From: Symbiodinium natans
Lineage: Eukaryota > Sar > Dinophyceae > Suessiales > Symbiodiniaceae
Length of the DNA: 64,000 nucleotides
Assembly (NCBI GenBank): GCA_905221605.1
Contig: CAJNDS010001147.1
Coordinates: 779,982 to 843,981, forward strand
Direction: 5' to 3'
Part shown: piece after piece, positions 62,379-64,000 of the stretch
Layout: each line of letters opens with the position of its first letter
Numbering within the stretch: the first letter of the stretch is position 1
Notes under the pieces: model-generated
Told to the model about the DNA's origin: nothing
The model's input: only the letters and a program-made list of their open reading frames with translations
Database searches by the model: none
Program-made: the position numbers and the translations under genes

Positions 62379-64000
62379 GCGGTCCCAAAGTTGGGCTCAG
62401 GCTGGTTCGGGTTGAGCTGCTCAAGGGGGTTGAAGGGTGTGGGGATTCAGTGCCATTGTGCTATGTCAGACTGCATGGGCCCACGTTGGGTTTAGGGTGC
62501 CATAGGCTGCCCATCGCAATTCAGTCTCGTTATGGTGTCTCGTTGTAGGAGAGCCCCTCAGCGTTAGAACCGTTGGGGGCTTGGGGCTTTCCGGAATTTG
62601 TGGTGGCAGGGCTTCGGTGCTGAGATTTCTTGTTAGGTTGGTGGGCGGCTTGCCGCGTGTTCTATTGCACATGAGACTACGAGCAGGATTTTCTGATGCA
62701 CTCTTGCGTGGCTTTGGCTGTGTTGGCTTACAGGGCTTGCAGTACAGCCGGCCTTCCGCAAAGATGAGGGTGTGAGTGATGGGGACCCAGTGATGTGGAT
62801 AGCGAGAACTTTAGGCAAGCTTCGGGCAACAAGGATGCGGAGGGGCCCTTCATGGCCCTTCATCGAATCTGTATTCGCAGTTACGCAAATACGGAGCTCA
62901 CGAAAGGCTACGGAACTTCGGTGTTTTTGTTTGCTAGTGGTTCCGCCTGCCGTCGCCCTTCAAACAGCCACAGCAAAGCCAGCAAACAGATCAGGCCTCT
63001 CGGGGCGCTGCAAGGAGCATTCCGGGGCACAAGGCCTTGGGCAGCCGCATGCCTTGGAGCGGGCCTGGGTGATGTTCTTTCGACTTAAGCTACGTTCCGA
63101 AGTAAGAAGGGGGAGAAGGGGCGTTTTGTGTTTCTCTGTCATTTTCTTCAGAACTTGGCTACTTCAGTTCCTTGGTCATTCGGGGTGACATGCGGCATGC
63201 CAAAATCTCGCTTTTTCAGGATGCCTCTGCTGAACTTCCGACGCAGTTTTTGCTTTGTAGCTTACAGTCCTGAGAAGAAGCTACGTCAAGTTCGCCGCCA
63301 TGCTGCCAGTTCTAGCAGCTCTGATTGCGGTGGCCGGAGCCCAGGCCACTCTGAGCAATGCCACGAGTTCGCGAGTGCTGCAGGGTTCCCTTGGCAACAG
63401 CTCCAACTGGACGGAGATGGTGAGCTTCAACAACACTCCGGGCAAGCGCTTGCTGCAGGGTGCCCTGGGCAACAGCTCCAACTGGACGGAGATGGTGAGC
63501 TTCAACAACACTCCAGGCAAGCGCTTGCTGCAAGGTGCCCTGGGCAACAGCTCCAACTGGACGGAGATGGTGAGCTTCAACAACACTCCGGGCAAGCGCT
63601 TGCTGCAAGGTGCCCTGGGCAACAGCTCCAACTGGACGGAGATGGTGAGCTTCAACAACACTCCGGGCAAGCGCTTGCTGCAAGGTGCCCTGGGCAACAG
63701 CTCCAACTGGACGGAGAGGGTGAGCTTCAACAACACTCCGGGCAAGCGCTTGCTGCAAGGTGCCCTGAGCAACAGCTCCAACTGGACGGAGATGGTGAGC
63801 TTCAACAACACTCCGGGCAAGCGCTTGCTGCAAGGTGCCCTGGGCAACAGCTCCAACTGGACGGAGATGTTGAGCTTCAACTACACTCCGGGCAATCGCT
63901 TGCTGCGAGGTGCCCTGGGCAACAGCTCCAACTGGACGGAGATGGTGAGCTTCAACAACTCTCCAGGCAAGCGCTTGCTGCAAGGTGCCCTGAGCAACAG
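62379..64000 (+). repeat. Tandem array unit 7 (class B, cut by window end)
   Basis: Upstream region shortened relative to other units (small deletions near 62410, 62640 and 62850) but with the class B segment at 62935-63030. Confidence 0.95.
63300..64000 (+). CDS. Secreted 25-residue-repeat protein, unit 7 (5' part, runs off window)
   Basis: Starts MLPVLAALIAVAGAQA behind GCCGCC, then TLSNATSSRVLQ and about eight repeats to the window edge with no stop or frameshift. One repeat has Arg for Met (GGAGAGGGTGAGC), and one is the LSFNYTPGNRLLRG variant otherwise seen in unit 6. The 3' end, repeat number and integrity cannot be judged here. Confidence 0.85.
   Translation, partial: MLPVLAALIAVAGAQATLSNATSSRVLQGSLGNSSNWTEMVSFNNTPGKRLLQGALGNSSNWTEMVSFNNTPGKRLLQGALGNSSNWTEMVSFNNTPGKRLLQGALGNSSNWTEMVSFNNTPGKRLLQGALGNSSNWTERVSFNNTPGKRLLQGALSNSSNWTEMVSFNNTPGKRLLQGALGNSSNWTEMLSFNYTPGNRLLRGALGNSSNWTEMVSFNNSPGKRLLQGALSN

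Overview
This is nuclear DNA from a eukaryote, most likely a dinoflagellate (Symbiodiniaceae-like). The reasons are: TTTAGGG/CCCTAAA telomere-type tracts scattered through non-telomeric DNA; a phosphoglycerate kinase gene in short exons with both GT-AG and GC-AG introns, each exon starting with G after the AG acceptor; genes in head-to-tail tandem arrays; no bacterial signals; and roughly 50% GC. The assignment is inference, because no rRNA, plastid gene or complete spliced leader was seen.

Layout. (1) 1-5,988: a mostly unassigned stretch holding a broken, intronless 5' part of ATP-citrate lyase (2664-3345) and the last third of a phosphoglycerate kinase gene in six short exons (3913-5949). 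CCCTAAA/TTTAGGG tracts lie inside its introns. (2) 5,989-26,590: a large inverted repeat. Two arms of 6.1 and 6.5 kb face each other across about 8.0 kb of spacer. The arms differ by indels, including an insertion of about 580 bp found only in the right arm. (3) 26,590-28,800: a low-complexity island of GGAA-rich purine DNA, G/C-run hairpin repeats, AT-rich ATACAATAAT-like DNA and 42-bp repeats. It is bounded by oppositely oriented copies of an AAATAAAT...GATCC minisatellite that also marks both outer ends of the inverted repeat. (4) 28,800-30,761: unassigned DNA with broken WrbA-type quinone reductase pieces. (5) 30,762-64,000: a head-to-tail array of seven 4.4-5.9 kb units (the last cut by the window end), each carrying one copy of an unrecognised gene.

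The array gene is the main find. Each copy encodes a short signal peptide, then a 25-residue repeat (75 bp) present about 18 to 41 times, then a conserved 37-residue tail. Every repeat has three N-glycosylation sequons and ends in Gly-Lys-Arg, the layout of multicopy peptide precursors (amidation donor plus dibasic cleavage site). Only unit 5 (52798-54999, 733 aa) is intact end to end. Units 1, 2, 3, 4 and 6 carry small frameshifts, and unit 7 is open but runs off the window. The 75-bp repeat is open in several other frames and on the other strand, so the very long antisense and frame-2 ORFs are shadows. Two unit classes (A: 1, 2, 5; B: 3, 4, 6, 7) and variant repeats shared at different positions point to recent unequal exchange or gene conversion.

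The identified metabolic fragments (ATP-citrate lyase, PGK, WrbA) are unrelated in pathway and look like relics or truncated neighbours. The function of the array protein is not known; secreted peptide precursor or secreted glycoprotein are the two readings offered.
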